A stretch of 64,000 nucleotides of DNA from Desulfonatronum lacustre DSM 10312 (GCF_000519265.1 NZ_KI912608.1:1305582-1369581), one strand, 5' to 3'. Positions 18,679-28,455 are shown, numbered from the stretch's first letter. Translations and numbers: made by a program. Notes: generated from the sequence alone by a model not told the origin.

Positions 18679-20303
18679 AAACTTTCATCAGCGGGAAGTT
18701 CGACCAGAATTTTCGTTCCTTGTCCCAGGCGCGACTGGATGTGCATCGTTCCCCCGAGCAGGGTGGCCCGTTCCAGCATGCTGCGCATGCCCATGCGCTT
18801 TTCCTCGATCGCGGTCGCCATCCGTTGCACCGGATCAAAGCCGAGGCCGTCGTCTTCGATCCGCAGGATGATGCCTGAAAAGGATTTCACCACTTTCACG
18901 GCAACCTGTTGAGCCTGGGCGTGCTTCTGGATATTGCGCAGGCCCTCCTGAATCAGACGATACAGATTGATGTCCATATCACCACCCAGGGTCAGGCCGT
19001 CAAAGCCCGTAAGGCTCAGATCCACATCAATGCCGGTTTTCTCACTAAACTCGTTGACGTGCTGCGTAATGGTCTGCTTGAATCCGAACTGCTCCAGCCC
19101 CAAGGGGTGCTGTTCATAGGCCATATCCCGGATGTCCGCGATGGCCTTGCCAATAAGACGGGAAAAGGCCGTGGCCTTCTCCTGAATTTCTGGGCAGGCG
19201 TCCGGACAACACTGGCTCAGTTCGTCCAGGCCGATTTTCACGCTCACAAGATCCTGCCCAACACCATCATGCAGTTCTCGGGAAATCATGCGGCGCTCGT
19301 CTTCATGGGCCAGGATAAGCTGCCTTGAAAGTACACGCTGGCTCTCCTGGGCCTGCTTGCGGGCCGAAATGTCCTGAACCTGGACCATGTATCCGGTTAC
19401 GACGCGGGCCGGATCCGAACCAAACGGAGTGATCCGTACATCCAGATACAACATCCCGGTCTTTGTTGTTCCATACGCTTGTCGGGCCGCGGCGTGTTGA
19501 CAATCAAAGGACACTTCCTCTTGGACAGCACTGCCCGCCAGCAGACTCCGCCTTGCTCTTCTGCTTAGAAATGGATCGTCGAAAAGCGATATGCCCTTGA
19601 TCGGACTCTCATCGCCTATTCCATAGATTTCCTGGAAGGCCTTGTTCATCGAGCGCATAATACCCAGCTCGTTATACACCGCAATGCCGATGGGCGATGC
19701 ATGAAAAACGTTATCAAACTGTTCTTCTTTCGCCCGGACCAATATCTCGTTGGCTCGCTTGCGATCGGAAATATCATAGATGACAACCCGGCAAACCGGT
19801 GTACCGGCGCTGTCCATCGCCGCGGTGGCGGCCAGGTGCGCCCAGAAGAGCGCGCCGTCCGATCTGACCAGCCGCAGTTCGCATTCCTGCGGTTCGCCCG
19901 TCCGAAAGAGTTTTTTGCGATGCAGGTAGTAGATGTCCTGGTCCTCTTTATGGATGATGCGGGAGATCGGCTGCATGAGCAGGGCGCTTCGATCCATGCC
20001 CAGCAGGACCGAGGCGGCGAGATTGGCCTCCAGGATCAGTCCCGGCTCGGAGAGGGTGAGGTAGCTCACCGGGGCCAGGTCATAGAGGTCGAAGTAGCGC
20101 GCGCGGCTTTGCTCCAGCGCCGTCTGGACGTGGCGAAGTTCCTCGTTCTGCAGCTCCAACTCGATCTGATGGACCTGGTATTCGTGGATCAGAGCCTTGA
20201 TATCTTCCACGGAAAGATATTCAACCGACCGTGGTATTTTGGTCAATCGTGCTTCAGCCTGCTTTCGCAAAAGCTGTTTTCTGGCATCTAAATCAGGATC
20301 CAT
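18675..20303 (-). CDS. PAS-PAS-HisKA_3 sensor kinase
   Basis: The ATG at 20303 has a strong GGAAGGAG site eight bases upstream, so the product has 542 residues. An N-terminal coiled coil (about 25-60) leads into PAS 1 (about 65-180, YDLAPVSYLTLSEPGLILEA) and PAS 2 (about 195-320). The dimerisation/phospho-acceptor segment is RRMISRELHDGVGQDLVSVK. The ATPase domain has EGLRNIQKHAQA, EDDGLGFDP and GMRSMLERA. It has no membrane segment, so it senses a cytoplasmic cue. Partner: the NarL-type regulator downstream. The stop codon comes from repeat copy 2. Confidence 0.9.
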   Translation of the reverse strand: MDPDLDARKQLLRKQAEARLTKIPRSVEYLSVEDIKALIHEYQVHQIELELQNEELRHVQTALEQSRARYFDLYDLAPVSYLTLSEPGLILEANLAASVLLGMDRSALLMQPISRIIHKEDQDIYYLHRKKLFRTGEPQECELRLVRSDGALFWAHLAATAAMDSAGTPVCRVVIYDISDRKRANEILVRAKEEQFDNVFHASPIGIAVYNELGIMRSMNKAFQEIYGIGDESPIKGISLFDDPFLSRRARRSLLAGSAVQEEVSFDCQHAAARQAYGTTKTGMLYLDVRITPFGSDPARVVTGYMVQVQDISARKQAQESQRVLSRQLILAHEDERRMISRELHDGVGQDLVSVKIGLDELSQCCPDACPEIQEKATAFSRLIGKAIADIRDMAYEQHPLGLEQFGFKQTITQHVNEFSEKTGIDVDLSLTGFDGLTLGGDMDINLYRLIQEGLRNIQKHAQAQQVAVKVVKSFSGIILRIEDDGLGFDPVQRMATAIEEKRMGMRSMLERATLLGGTMHIQSRLGQGTKILVELPADESL

Positions 20304-20430
20304 GAGAATACTCCTTCCCAAACCCTTGCTCTTGATCTGGGTGTTGCCGAGGGGAGCCATGATTCACGGCATCCAGGGCCATACGGACGCCATGGTCGCG
20401 TCCATGGCGTAAAAGGGCTAGTCCGGATCT

Positions 20431-21621
20431 TCACTCGGCCCGCAGGGCCTGGATGGGATTGAGGGCCGCGGCTTGGCGGGCCGGGTAGTAGCCGAAGAAG
20501 ATGCCCACGGCCGCGGAGACACCGACGCCCAGGAGCAGGGCTCCGTGGATGAGTTCGAACTGCCAGTCCGAGTAATGGGCTATGCCGTAGGAGGCCCCCA
20601 CGCCGATGAGGATGCCCAGGACCCCGCCCACCAGGGAAAGCATAACGGACTCGATCAGGAATTGCCATTGGATGTCCCGTTTCTGCGCACCCAGGGCCCG
20701 ACGGATGCCGATCTCCCGACGACGCTCGCTGACCGAGACCAGCATCACGTTCATCACCCCCACCCCACCCACGACCAGGGAGATGCTGCCGATGGCCCCC
20801 AGGAGCAGGGTGAACATCCGGGACTGGCGTTCCATGTGCTCGATGATCTGCTCCGGGCTGGTCACCCGGATCTGCTTGGGCCTGGACAGACCGGCAAAGT
20901 GGGCCTGCACGTCCTCAGTGGCTTGGCCGGCCGTGACGCCCGGCTCCAGCCGGGCCATGATCGTGCGGATGGTGTTTTGCGGCGAGACGCGCAGGACCGT
21001 GGTGATGGGCAGCATCAGCCCTTCGCTGGCCTCGTAGGGCCGCATGGCGCCCATGGCCGCGGGGCGCAGGATCCCGGCCACGGTCAGCTTGCGGTTGTCG
21101 AAATAAACGTGCTCCCCCACGCCCACGGCCATGCCCTGGCCCAGCAGCCGTTGGGCCAGGTTGCCGCCCAGCACGGCATGGGACATCAGCACGTCCAGGT
21201 CCGAGATGAACCGGCCCTGCTCCAGTTCCAGCTTGTTCATGTCCAAAAAGGATTCGGTCACGCCCAGCAGCGGAATGGAAATCCGCTGGCCTTCCCGGCG
21301 CAGCTCGCCGAAGGCCGAGGCGTACGGGGCCACGGAACGGATCGTCGCCAACCGCTCCGGCAAGGCCAGGGCCTCCTCCAGGCTGAAGCCGGTCGGCGCG
21401 CCGCCCCGCTCCCCCCTGCCCTGCTCCAGTTGGATACTGATGATGTCCGTACCCATTTCCATGAACTGGCGCAGGGTTTCGCGCTGGGCCAGAGCCCCGG
21501 TGGAGACCAGGGCGATCACCGAACCGATGCCGATGACGATGCCCAGCAGGGCCAGGATGGAACGCTGCTTGGCGGCGATCAGGGACCGGGAGGCTTCCCG
21601 GAGATTGGCCTTGAGCATCAT
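20431..21621 (-). CDS. MacB-type ABC transporter permease
   Basis: The real start is the ATG at 21621, overlapping the ATPase stop; the product has 396 residues. One N-terminal helix (LLGIVIGIGSVIAL), a periplasmic MacB_PCD domain of about 210 residues and three C-terminal helices make up the FtsX/MacB layout. The cytoplasmic coupling segment reads VSERRREIGIRRALGAQ, typical of the family. Unlike canonical MacB, the ATPase is a separate protein. The partners are the adaptor, ATPase and TolC encoded upstream. The family extrudes macrolides, peptides or toxins from the periplasm; the substrate here is unknown. Confidence 0.9.
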   Translation of the reverse strand: MMLKANLREASRSLIAAKQRSILALLGIVIGIGSVIALVSTGALAQRETLRQFMEMGTDIISIQLEQGRGERGGAPTGFSLEEALALPERLATIRSVAPYASAFGELRREGQRISIPLLGVTESFLDMNKLELEQGRFISDLDVLMSHAVLGGNLAQRLLGQGMAVGVGEHVYFDNRKLTVAGILRPAAMGAMRPYEASEGLMLPITTVLRVSPQNTIRTIMARLEPGVTAGQATEDVQAHFAGLSRPKQIRVTSPEQIIEHMERQSRMFTLLLGAIGSISLVVGGVGVMNVMLVSVSERRREIGIRRALGAQKRDIQWQFLIESVMLSLVGGVLGILIGVGASYGIAHYSDWQFELIHGALLLGVGVSAAVGIFFGYYPARQAAALNPIQALRAE

Positions 21622-22313
21622 GGCGTGGTCCTCGCCTGAGCGTTGTCCGCGATCACCCCGTCCTTCATCCGGACCACCCGTCGGCACTGGGCCGCGATGT
21701 GCGGATCGTGGGTGATCAGGATGGTGGTAATCTTCTGGGTGGCGTTGAGTTCCAGAAACAGGTTCATGATGTCCTGACCCACCTGGGTGTCCAGGGCCCC
21801 GGTGGGTTCGTCGGCCAAGATGATGGACGGCGATCCGGCCAGAGCCCGGGCAATGGCCACCCGCTGTTGCTGGCCGCCGGACAGCTCCGTGGGCTTGTGC
21901 CCGGCCCGCTCAGCCATGCCCACCCGCTCCAGCATTCCCCGGGCGATCCGTCGCTGCTCCCGCTCCCCCATGCCCCGGTAGATCAGGGGCAGGCAGACGT
22001 TTTCCAGGGCCGTGAGTCGGCCCAGCAGATTGAACTGCTGAAAGACGAAACCGATCTTCTGGTTGCGGATGGTGGACAACTCCCGGTCCGACAAGGACGA
22101 GGTTTCCCGGCCCTCCATCAGATAGCGGCCCGAGGTCGGCTGATCCAAAAAACCGATCACGTTCATCAACGTGGACTTGCCGCACCCGGACGTCCCCATG
22201 ATGGACACCAGCTCCCCGGCCCCCACCTCCAAATCCACCCCCTTGAGCACCTCCACCTGCACCGGCCCCAAAGTAAAGGACTTGCGAATATTTTCCAGCT
22301 TGAACAGGGACAT
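21618..22313 (-). CDS. MacB/LolD-family ABC transporter ATPase
   Basis: The product has 231 residues from the ATG at 22313, two bases after the adaptor stop; a GTG at 22322 is the alternative. Walker A is GTSGCGKST, the Q-loop is in [18 protein letters not shown], the signature is [15 protein letters not shown], Walker B is [12 protein letters not shown] and the H-loop is LITHDPHIA. It powers the downstream permease, and the short overlaps suggest a single translational unit. Confidence 0.92.
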   Translation of the reverse strand: MSLFKLENIRKSFTLGPVQVEVLKGVDLEVGAGELVSIMGTSGCGKSTLMNVIGFLDQPTSGRYLMEGRETSSLSDRELSTIRNQKIGFVFQQFNLLGRLTALENVCLPLIYRGMGEREQRRIARGMLERVGMAERAGHKPTELSGGQQQRVAIARALAGSPSIILADEPTGALDTQVGQDIMNLFLELNATQKITTILITHDPHIAAQCRRVVRMKDGVIADNAQARTTP

Positions 22314-22315
22314 GG

Positions 22316-24061
22316 TTACCACTCCACCAACCGATCCTCAACGTGCAGCCCGAAGAGAATTTCCACCGCGTTCAGCGTGGTCATGCCGGTCTGGACTTCG
22401 CGTTCTTCGATCTGGTCGTTGTCCAGGAGCACCCGGACCAGCGACTGGCCGTGCTGGGGGCGGACGAGGTGCAGGGGCAGGAGCAGGGCCGAGGGATTGT
22501 CGTGGACCAGGACCTCCAGGTCCGCGCTCATGCCCACGCGGATCACCTCTTCGGCCTCCGGACTCAGTTCCGGAATGGTGATCTGGACGTCGAAGGTCGG
22601 GGCCTGGTGCCCGGTGCCGCCGGTGGCCTGGGCCGAGATATGGGCCACCAGGCCGGACAGGGTCAGGCCGGGAAAGGCGTCGCCACGGGCCGTGACCTTC
22701 TGGCCCGGGACGAGCTTGCCGATGTCCACTTCATCCACCTTGGTCAGCACCCGCAGCCCGCTCAGATCTCCCAGGGCCAGCAGGGCCGCACCGGCCGTGA
22801 CCCGGCCTCCCCGGTCCAGGGAGGTCTTCTTGTCCTCCTCCACCGTGGGCCGGACCACCACGCCGGAGGCCGGAGCCAAGACCCGGGCCTGAGCCAGTTG
22901 TTTTTCCAGCTCCGCAAGGCGCAACTCGGCGTTGTCCAGCTCCATGCGGGCGATCATCACGTTGTCCGGGTTGCCCTTGTCCCGGGTGGAGGCCAGGTCT
23001 TCCCGGCTGGAGATCAGATCCGTTGTCGAGGACTGGAGCTGCTGCTTGGCGGTGTCCAGTTCGTTGGCCGGAATCAGCCCACGGGAATAGAGCAGCTCAC
23101 TTTCCTCCAGCTTGCGCCGGTCGGTTTCCAGCTTGTTCTCGGCCCGCTCCACGCTGCGCCGGGCCCGGGCCATTTCCTGGCCGTCGTCCCAGTCGCGCAG
23201 TTCGGCGTACTTTTGCGCGGCCTTGATCCGGTTGCCCCGGGCCTCGCGCAGCTTGACCTCCAACTCGGACACGTCCAGGACCAGCAACAGGTCGCCCTGG
23301 CGCACCCGCTGGCCGAAAATGAAGTGGTTTTCCAGAATCCGGGCGTCAAAGGGCGCGGTGACCACGATCTCCTCCACCGGCTGGAGCCGACCGGACAAGG
23401 AAATGGTGGCCGTCAGGGGCTGGGTGCGCACTGTATGGATCTGCCGGGTCGGTCCGTCGGAGACCGGGGCCGGGGTGGTCAGTCCGGGCAGGGACTTGAG
23501 CGGGGTGAAGCCCTGGAAATGGACGACTCCCAGGCCGACGAAAAAGAGGATCACGCCCAGGGTGGCCAGAATGCGCACCACCTGGGCCCGTTTCAGGGTC
23601 TGGGTCAGGCGGGCGTTGGATTCTTCCAGATCGGTGTAGGCCCGGGCCAGCTTGCGGCTGTTTTCCCGTTCCTGCTCCTGCAGGGTCTTCAGGGCCGTGA
23701 TGTCCGAAAAGACCAGGATCACGCCACGGGCCTGGTCGTCCGCCTCGCCGCGCAGATAGGACGAGGTCAGGGACAGGGTGGCCCGCGCCCCGCCGGGACG
23801 CATGAAGTCCACGGTCTCCTGTCGGCCCACGGCCTTTTCAAAGACCGCGTCCAGCACCACCTGGTTGAACTCGTCGTTGGCCTCGTCCATGCACAGAAAG
23901 ACTTCGGCAAAGGTCCGCCCGCGCACCCGGTCCCGGTCCAGGCCCAGGATATCCGAGGCAGCCGGGTTGAACAGGGTGACCCGGCCCTGAAAATCCAGGG
24001 CCATCACCCCGTCGCGCATGTTTTCCAGGATATTTTGGTGCAAATGGTCCGCGGGGTTCAT
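22316..24061 (-). CDS. PAS-domain-containing MacA/HlyD periplasmic adaptor (fusion)
   Basis: The ATG at 24061 has an AAAGGAT site; the product has 581 residues. Residues 5-122 are a clear PAS domain (MRDGVMALDFQGRVTLFNPA, ARGVILVFSDIT). A coiled coil (125-160) and one membrane helix (161-181) follow. The rest is a MacA-type adaptor: barrel-sandwich halves around VVTAPFDARILENHFIFGQ and ARVLAPASGVVV, a long coiled-coil hairpin (about 270-400), then a beta-barrel domain. Adaptors normally have only a short N-terminal tail, so a cytoplasmic PAS sensor on an efflux adaptor is unusual. I infer gating or assembly control of the pump by a cytoplasmic signal. It lies between the TolC gene and the ABC genes. 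Confidence 0.88.
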   Translation of the reverse strand: MNPADHLHQNILENMRDGVMALDFQGRVTLFNPAASDILGLDRDRVRGRTFAEVFLCMDEANDEFNQVVLDAVFEKAVGRQETVDFMRPGGARATLSLTSSYLRGEADDQARGVILVFSDITALKTLQEQERENSRKLARAYTDLEESNARLTQTLKRAQVVRILATLGVILFFVGLGVVHFQGFTPLKSLPGLTTPAPVSDGPTRQIHTVRTQPLTATISLSGRLQPVEEIVVTAPFDARILENHFIFGQRVRQGDLLLVLDVSELEVKLREARGNRIKAAQKYAELRDWDDGQEMARARRSVERAENKLETDRRKLEESELLYSRGLIPANELDTAKQQLQSSTTDLISSREDLASTRDKGNPDNVMIARMELDNAELRLAELEKQLAQARVLAPASGVVVRPTVEEDKKTSLDRGGRVTAGAALLALGDLSGLRVLTKVDEVDIGKLVPGQKVTARGDAFPGLTLSGLVAHISAQATGGTGHQAPTFDVQITIPELSPEAEEVIRVGMSADLEVLVHDNPSALLLPLHLVRPQHGQSLVRVLLDNDQIEEREVQTGMTTLNAVEILFGLHVEDRLVEW

Positions 24062-24104
24062 GACGGATCCTTTCAGGTTAGGAGTCAAGCAAAACACAGG
24101 ACAG

Positions 24105-24240
24105 AATCGAAATCGGCATCGAAATCGAAATCGAAATCGAGAAACATAAGTAAGTATTTAGAATTACGGCGTTTTCTATGATTTCGATTTCAACTCCAAG
24201 TATGTCCTGGCTATTTGCGTCATGTTGAACGCAAAACGGA
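24105..24240. repeat. TTTCGA-hexamer element, copy d
   Basis: AAATCG hexamers (24114-24143), the centre AAACATAAGTAAGTATTTAG, then GATTTCGATTTC and the flank TTGCGTCATGTTGAACGCAA. That flank is shared with copy c. It separates the TolC gene from the PAS-adaptor gene. Confidence 0.7.
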
Positions 24241-24241
24241 A

Positions 24242-25963
24242 TCAGCGGTCCAGCAACCAGACGTTGCCGCCAAGATACTGTTCTTCCAGGTCTGCGCGCT
24301 CCGCGACAAAGGCGATGCCCCAGGTATCCAGGGTCGTGGCCAGGAGGGCGTCCAGTTCGGTCAGGGAATTCTGGTAGTTGATGATGGAATCGTTGAAGTT
24401 GTTGCGGGCGTTGCGCAGCCGGTCCTGCTCGGTGATGAAGTTGGTGTTGGACATCTGTCCCAACTGGTATCTCAGTTCACTGAACTGATAGGTCTGTTCG
24501 GACAGCTCATAGGTCCGCCGGGCCAGCTCGACCTGCTTCAGTCTGGATTCCACGTCCAGCACCCGCTGTCGCACGGAATTTTCCAAGTTTTCCCGAACGG
24601 TGATCAGGGACATTTCCGCCCGGCGCAGGGCGATGCGCGCTGAAAGCAGGGGCTGCTCCCGATCATACTTGGGATCGCCGTAGATGGGCAAGGGGATTTT
24701 CAGGGACACGCCCACCCGCCATTCATCCTGCCGGGAACTCGGGTCCGGGTGACGATGGCGCCAGCCGTCGGAGTAGGCCCCTTCCAGGTCCAGGTCCCAA
24801 CGCCGCTGATTCAGAACGTCGTCCAGGCTCATCCGGGCCAGTTCCAAGGCGTTTTGGGCGGCCAGATAGCCCTGGTCGCGCTCCAGGGCCAGCTCCAGGC
24901 AGTCCTCGAAAACCGGGGTTACGGGCTGCAACTCGATGGGCTCGGTCAGGGCGATGGCCGTGCCGCTGTCCAGCTCCAGGCGACGGACCAGGTTCAGCTG
25001 GGCATTGTCCAGGTCCTGGCGGGCTGTTTCCAGGTCCAGCTCCTTCTGAGCCAGGTCGGCCTCGGCCTGCAGGCTCTCGCTGGCCGCGCGCCGACCAGCG
25101 GAGATGAGCACCCTGGTGTCATCCAGATGCTTGTGGGCCTTGGCCAGGGCGTCCTCGGCCAGTTCCAACCGCTGCTTGGCCCGCATCATGGCCCGGTATT
25201 CCCTGATCACTCCGTTGATGGTACCGATCAGCGTATCCCGCAAGGCGCGGACGTTGTCTTCCTCCTGCATCGCGGCCCGGACCAGGGATGCCGTGTTGTA
25301 CCTGGTTCCGCCGCCCTTGAGCAGGGGCTGACGAAAGCCCACGGACCAGCCGGTCAGCCCGCTCTCCCGGCTCACGGTTTCCCCGTCATGGCTACGGATT
25401 CCGGCGATGGTGTTGTCCCAGGCAAAAAACAGCTCCGCCCCGGTGGGCACCTTCTGGGTCACGCTGGTGGTGATCCCGGCGTTCACGGTCTCTGTCCGCG
25501 ACCGCTCCGCTTCCGGGCCGTCCGCGACGTACTGAGTGGACGAACCGGCGACGGAGGCATCCGTCCTGGGCGAAATTTCCAGATTCGGCCAGAACTTGGA
25601 CAGATCTTTGCCTAACGAGAATTTCTGAAGAATCCGGCCCAGGTAAGCACTCTCAATCTCCCGGTTCTGGCGCAGGGCCAGATGGATGGCCTCGGTCAGG
25701 TTCAGTTCCAGGACTTCGGGCAGGCCGAGCTGATCAGACGACGGCAGGACGTATTGCGTGGACCCGGACGGATTATCCGTCTGGTCTTGAAGTTGGTTTT
25801 GTGGAGGAGTTGCGATCTGAAGCTGGGACCGCAACAAGCTCAAACCCATATTCTGGTCCGTATCCCGCCCCAAATCCTGGGCCTTGGCAGGTGAGAACCA
25901 GAATGCAAGGAAGAGCATCAGAGGCAAAAACGCCCAATTTATTTGACGAAAAAAAACTGGCAT
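24242..25963 (-). CDS. TolC-family outer-membrane efflux protein
   Basis: The start is the ATG at 25963, which opens a clear signal peptide (FLPLMLFLAFWFSPAKA). The frame extends further upstream only as a shadow of the pentapeptide gene. The product has 573 residues with the two-fold OEP repeat: long helices at about 165-310 and 380-520, each ending in beta strands. It provides the outer-membrane duct for the MacA/MacB-like genes downstream. The ribosome site is weak, and the gene follows the pentapeptide gene by 58 bp. Confidence 0.88.
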   Translation of the reverse strand: MPVFFRQINWAFLPLMLFLAFWFSPAKAQDLGRDTDQNMGLSLLRSQLQIATPPQNQLQDQTDNPSGSTQYVLPSSDQLGLPEVLELNLTEAIHLALRQNREIESAYLGRILQKFSLGKDLSKFWPNLEISPRTDASVAGSSTQYVADGPEAERSRTETVNAGITTSVTQKVPTGAELFFAWDNTIAGIRSHDGETVSRESGLTGWSVGFRQPLLKGGGTRYNTASLVRAAMQEEDNVRALRDTLIGTINGVIREYRAMMRAKQRLELAEDALAKAHKHLDDTRVLISAGRRAASESLQAEADLAQKELDLETARQDLDNAQLNLVRRLELDSGTAIALTEPIELQPVTPVFEDCLELALERDQGYLAAQNALELARMSLDDVLNQRRWDLDLEGAYSDGWRHRHPDPSSRQDEWRVGVSLKIPLPIYGDPKYDREQPLLSARIALRRAEMSLITVRENLENSVRQRVLDVESRLKQVELARRTYELSEQTYQFSELRYQLGQMSNTNFITEQDRLRNARNNFNDSIINYQNSLTELDALLATTLDTWGIAFVAERADLEEQYLGGNVWLLDR

Positions 25964-26021
25964 GCACCAACCTGTCTTCAGTTCTGGAGCTGAGGCGATG
26001 ATTTGGGAGGGAGCGCCCTGC

Positions 26022-26705
26022 TTACCTGCACGCGCCGATGGAGTCCAGGGCGCAGCCCCGGCCGTCCGTCCAGGTGGCCTGGGACAGGTTCGCGCCGCGC
26101 AGATTGACTTTGCGCAGATCCGCGTCTCGGAGATCCGCGCCGCGGAGGTCGGCGTCTTCCAGGTCAGCGCCGAAAAAGTTGGCCCGGCGCAACGTGGCCA
26201 GGCCCAGTTTGGCCCCACGCAGATCAGCATTTTCCAGAACCGCCGAAATCAGCCAGGCCTCGCCCAGATTGGCCTCCCGCAGGTTGGCTCCGGCCAGCGT
26301 AACCCTGTTCAGGCTTGCTGTGCGCAGGTCAGCCCGCCGCAAGCCGACGTCGTTCAGGATCGCATCGTTCAGACTCGCTCCGCGCAGATCGGCCTTATTC
26401 AGTTTCGCGCCGCCCAGATTGGCCTCCATCAGCATGGCCCCGCGCACATCGGCCCCGTCAAGGTTCGCACCGCGCAAATCGGCTCGAACCAGATTGGCCT
26501 GAAGCAGCGAGGCGGAAAGCAAGATGGCGTCCGTCAGGACGTGTCCCTCCAGATCGGCATAGTCCAGGTCGCACTGCTCGCAGTGCCCGGTCTCCATCAA
26601 CCGCTCAAGATGCCGCGCATCATAGGCCCAGCCATATCCGGCCGGATACAGGGCCGGATACAGGGCAAGGCTGACGGCCAGAAATAGCGCCCGCGTTCTT
26701 ATCAT
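26022..26705 (-). CDS. Secreted pentapeptide-repeat protein
   Basis: The product has 227 residues. A signal peptide (RALFLAVSLALYPALYPAG) precedes about 30 tandem A(D/N)LxX pentapeptides from residue 45 to 210 (NLVRADLRGANLDGADVRGA). Such proteins form a right-handed quadrilateral beta-helix. Two CxxC-like cysteines occur before the repeat (HCEQCDLDY) and two close to the C terminus (GCALDSIGACR), so disulfides may cap the helix. It is the first gene of the TolC/ABC operon, so an exported helix accessory to the pump is possible. No function can be assigned. Confidence 0.85.
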   Translation of the reverse strand: MIRTRALFLAVSLALYPALYPAGYGWAYDARHLERLMETGHCEQCDLDYADLEGHVLTDAILLSASLLQANLVRADLRGANLDGADVRGAMLMEANLGGAKLNKADLRGASLNDAILNDVGLRRADLRTASLNRVTLAGANLREANLGEAWLISAVLENADLRGAKLGLATLRRANFFGADLEDADLRGADLRDADLRKVNLRGANLSQATWTDGRGCALDSIGACR

Positions 26706-26777
26706 GGTTCTTGTTCCATTCAATAACAGGTGCCACGCCCGGAACATTCTGAAAAACAGCCCCCGATGGAAGGGATT

Positions 26778-26873
26778 GCACGGAGTCGGAATCGGGATCG
26801 GGATCGAAAACGCTGGGATGCGTTCTCAATTCTTCCTGTTCAATTCCGACTCCGATTCCGACTCCGATTAACG
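26778..26873. repeat. Palindromic GGAATC-hexamer element, copy 3 (partial)
   Basis: Only the two hexamer arms and the centre (AACGCTGGGATGCGTTC) remain; the GTAACTA.TCAGCA ends are missing. It lies between the C69 dipeptidase stop and the pentapeptide operon start. Confidence 0.7.
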
Positions 26874-26898
26874 TGCGTCGTCCAGAGCCAAGCGCGGA

Positions 26899-28455
26899 TC
26901 ACGCGCCGTGAAAGTGGTATTTCTGCTCAATGCCCATAATCAGCTCAAAAAACTGCTCGTCGGTCAGGGATTCCAGGTCCAATTCCTTGGCAAACCGCGC
27001 AATCAGCTCGTCGAGCATCTGCTCCAGGTCAGCCACGGCCTGATCGGTGAAGGTCTGGATCAGAGCCTTGGCGGCGTCCCGGTCCTGCTGCCACAGCGCG
27101 AGGTACCCGGCTTCCATGGTTGACTGCCTGACCGCCAGTTCCTGCTCAAAATCGGCAATGATCTGATGCGCGACAGGGGCCAGACGCGGATAGTCCTGCA
27201 ACACCAAGGCCTGCATCTTGCGGGAGCGCCAGAACATGGAGTGGTCGTCCATCTCGCCGGTGGCGCCCTGGTACGCCGCGGGCATGTCGGTCACGCCCTT
27301 GTAAAAGGGCATGTACACGCCCAGGTCGGGCATGCCCAGGGCGATATATTGAATAACCGCGAGGTCGCCGGGCAGGTCCGGCCGGGTCTGGGTGATGTGC
27401 GACAGGGAGGCGCGCATCACGCTGACGGGCCGGTAGGATTCCTTGGGATTCTGGTGCATGTAGGGATCATGCGGGGTGCCCTGATAGCGATTGCGCAGGC
27501 CCTGGGCCACGTCCTGGACCGTCAGTTTCCGGTCGGGCCGGACAAAAACCGGATACAGTCCGTCCTCCCGGGCATACTCGATGCCGGAGTAAAGCTTGAG
27601 CAGTTCGCGCACCCGGGGATAATTGTAGGTGTGGTCGTGCTCGCTGTCGCTGATGCAGCAGGTGAAGAAATTGAACGGGCTTTGGGCCGGATCGGACAGC
27701 TTGTTTTCCACAAGAAACTCCACGAACCCGGCGGACGACATCACGTTCATGGAATCGCTGAAGTCAGCGGACTGGAAGCGCCCCTGGTTGGCGGAAACAA
27801 AATACGTGTCCGCCGGGAGGCGCTGGGCCAGCCAGTGATGACCGGAGGCGGTCTCCAGGTACCAGATCTCGTTGCGGTCGCTGAAGGCCACGCCAAAGCC
27901 TTCACCGGCGCCGGCCGTTTCGATGACCCGCCCCAGCAGTCGAATGCCTTCCCGGGCCGAGGTGGCATAGGGCAGGACCACCGAAGTGATGGAATCCTCG
28001 GTCAGACCGGTGTCTGTCACGTAGGGATCAATGGCCAAAATGGCGTCGCTGTTGAAAATGGTTTCCGTGGCCGAGATGGCGATACCGTAGTCGTTGATCC
28101 CGGTTTCCTCAAAGGACAGGTCCTTCTGGTCTTCGGACTGCCATTTGGGAAAGGCTACGTAGCCCAGCCCATTCGGCGGCATGGGCCAGGTGAAGTCGTT
28201 GTCGTTGGCGTTAAAAGTAAAAGCCTCGTTGCGAGGAGCGTGACGCACGATGTTCTGGGCGTCTGACGCACCGGCGTTGTCTTCATTGCGGGCGATGATC
28301 AGGGACCCGTCCGCGGTGGCCTCGTGGCCGACGAGAATGGTGGTGCAGGCTTCTGCCGGGGCCATGGGCAGCGCGATGAAACCGGACAACAGGAGCAGAA
28401 ACAGTGCCGCAATGGGCGAGGCAATGCCCCAGGACGAACAAGACTTGGATTTCAT
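26899..28455 (-). CDS. Exported C69-family dipeptidase (Ntn hydrolase)
   Basis: The ATG at 28455 follows GGAGG; the product has 518 residues. A signal peptide of about 36 residues ends just before C37 in EACTTILVG. An N-terminal cysteine after processing is the nucleophile of C69/U34 dipeptidases. Further family blocks are GSLIIARNEDN, GFGVAFSDRNEIWYLETASGHHW and YSGIEYAREDG. The enzyme would cleave dipeptides in the periplasm. Expression is probably sigma-54 dependent: a -24/-12 element lies at 28524-28540 with a conserved upstream site at 28599-28630. Confidence 0.9.
   Translation of the reverse strand: MKSKSCSSWGIASPIAALFLLLLSGFIALPMAPAEACTTILVGHEATADGSLIIARNEDNAGASDAQNIVRHAPRNEAFTFNANDNDFTWPMPPNGLGYVAFPKWQSEDQKDLSFEETGINDYGIAISATETIFNSDAILAIDPYVTDTGLTEDSITSVVLPYATSAREGIRLLGRVIETAGAGEGFGVAFSDRNEIWYLETASGHHWLAQRLPADTYFVSANQGRFQSADFSDSMNVMSSAGFVEFLVENKLSDPAQSPFNFFTCCISDSEHDHTYNYPRVRELLKLYSGIEYAREDGLYPVFVRPDRKLTVQDVAQGLRNRYQGTPHDPYMHQNPKESYRPVSVMRASLSHITQTRPDLPGDLAVIQYIALGMPDLGVYMPFYKGVTDMPAAYQGATGEMDDHSMFWRSRKMQALVLQDYPRLAPVAHQIIADFEQELAVRQSTMEAGYLALWQQDRDAAKALIQTFTDQAVADLEQMLDELIARFAKELDLESLTDEQFFELIMGIEQKYHFHGA

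Noticed and set aside
22343-24181. A 612-residue plus-strand frame opposite the PAS-adaptor gene
   Set aside because: It is the mirror of a well-supported gene; its composition is typical of antisense shadow frames.
26725-26740. Sigma-54 promoter for the pentapeptide-TolC operon (TGGCACCTGTTATTG)
   Set aside because: The -24 half fits, but the -12 GC is absent at the required N10 spacing.
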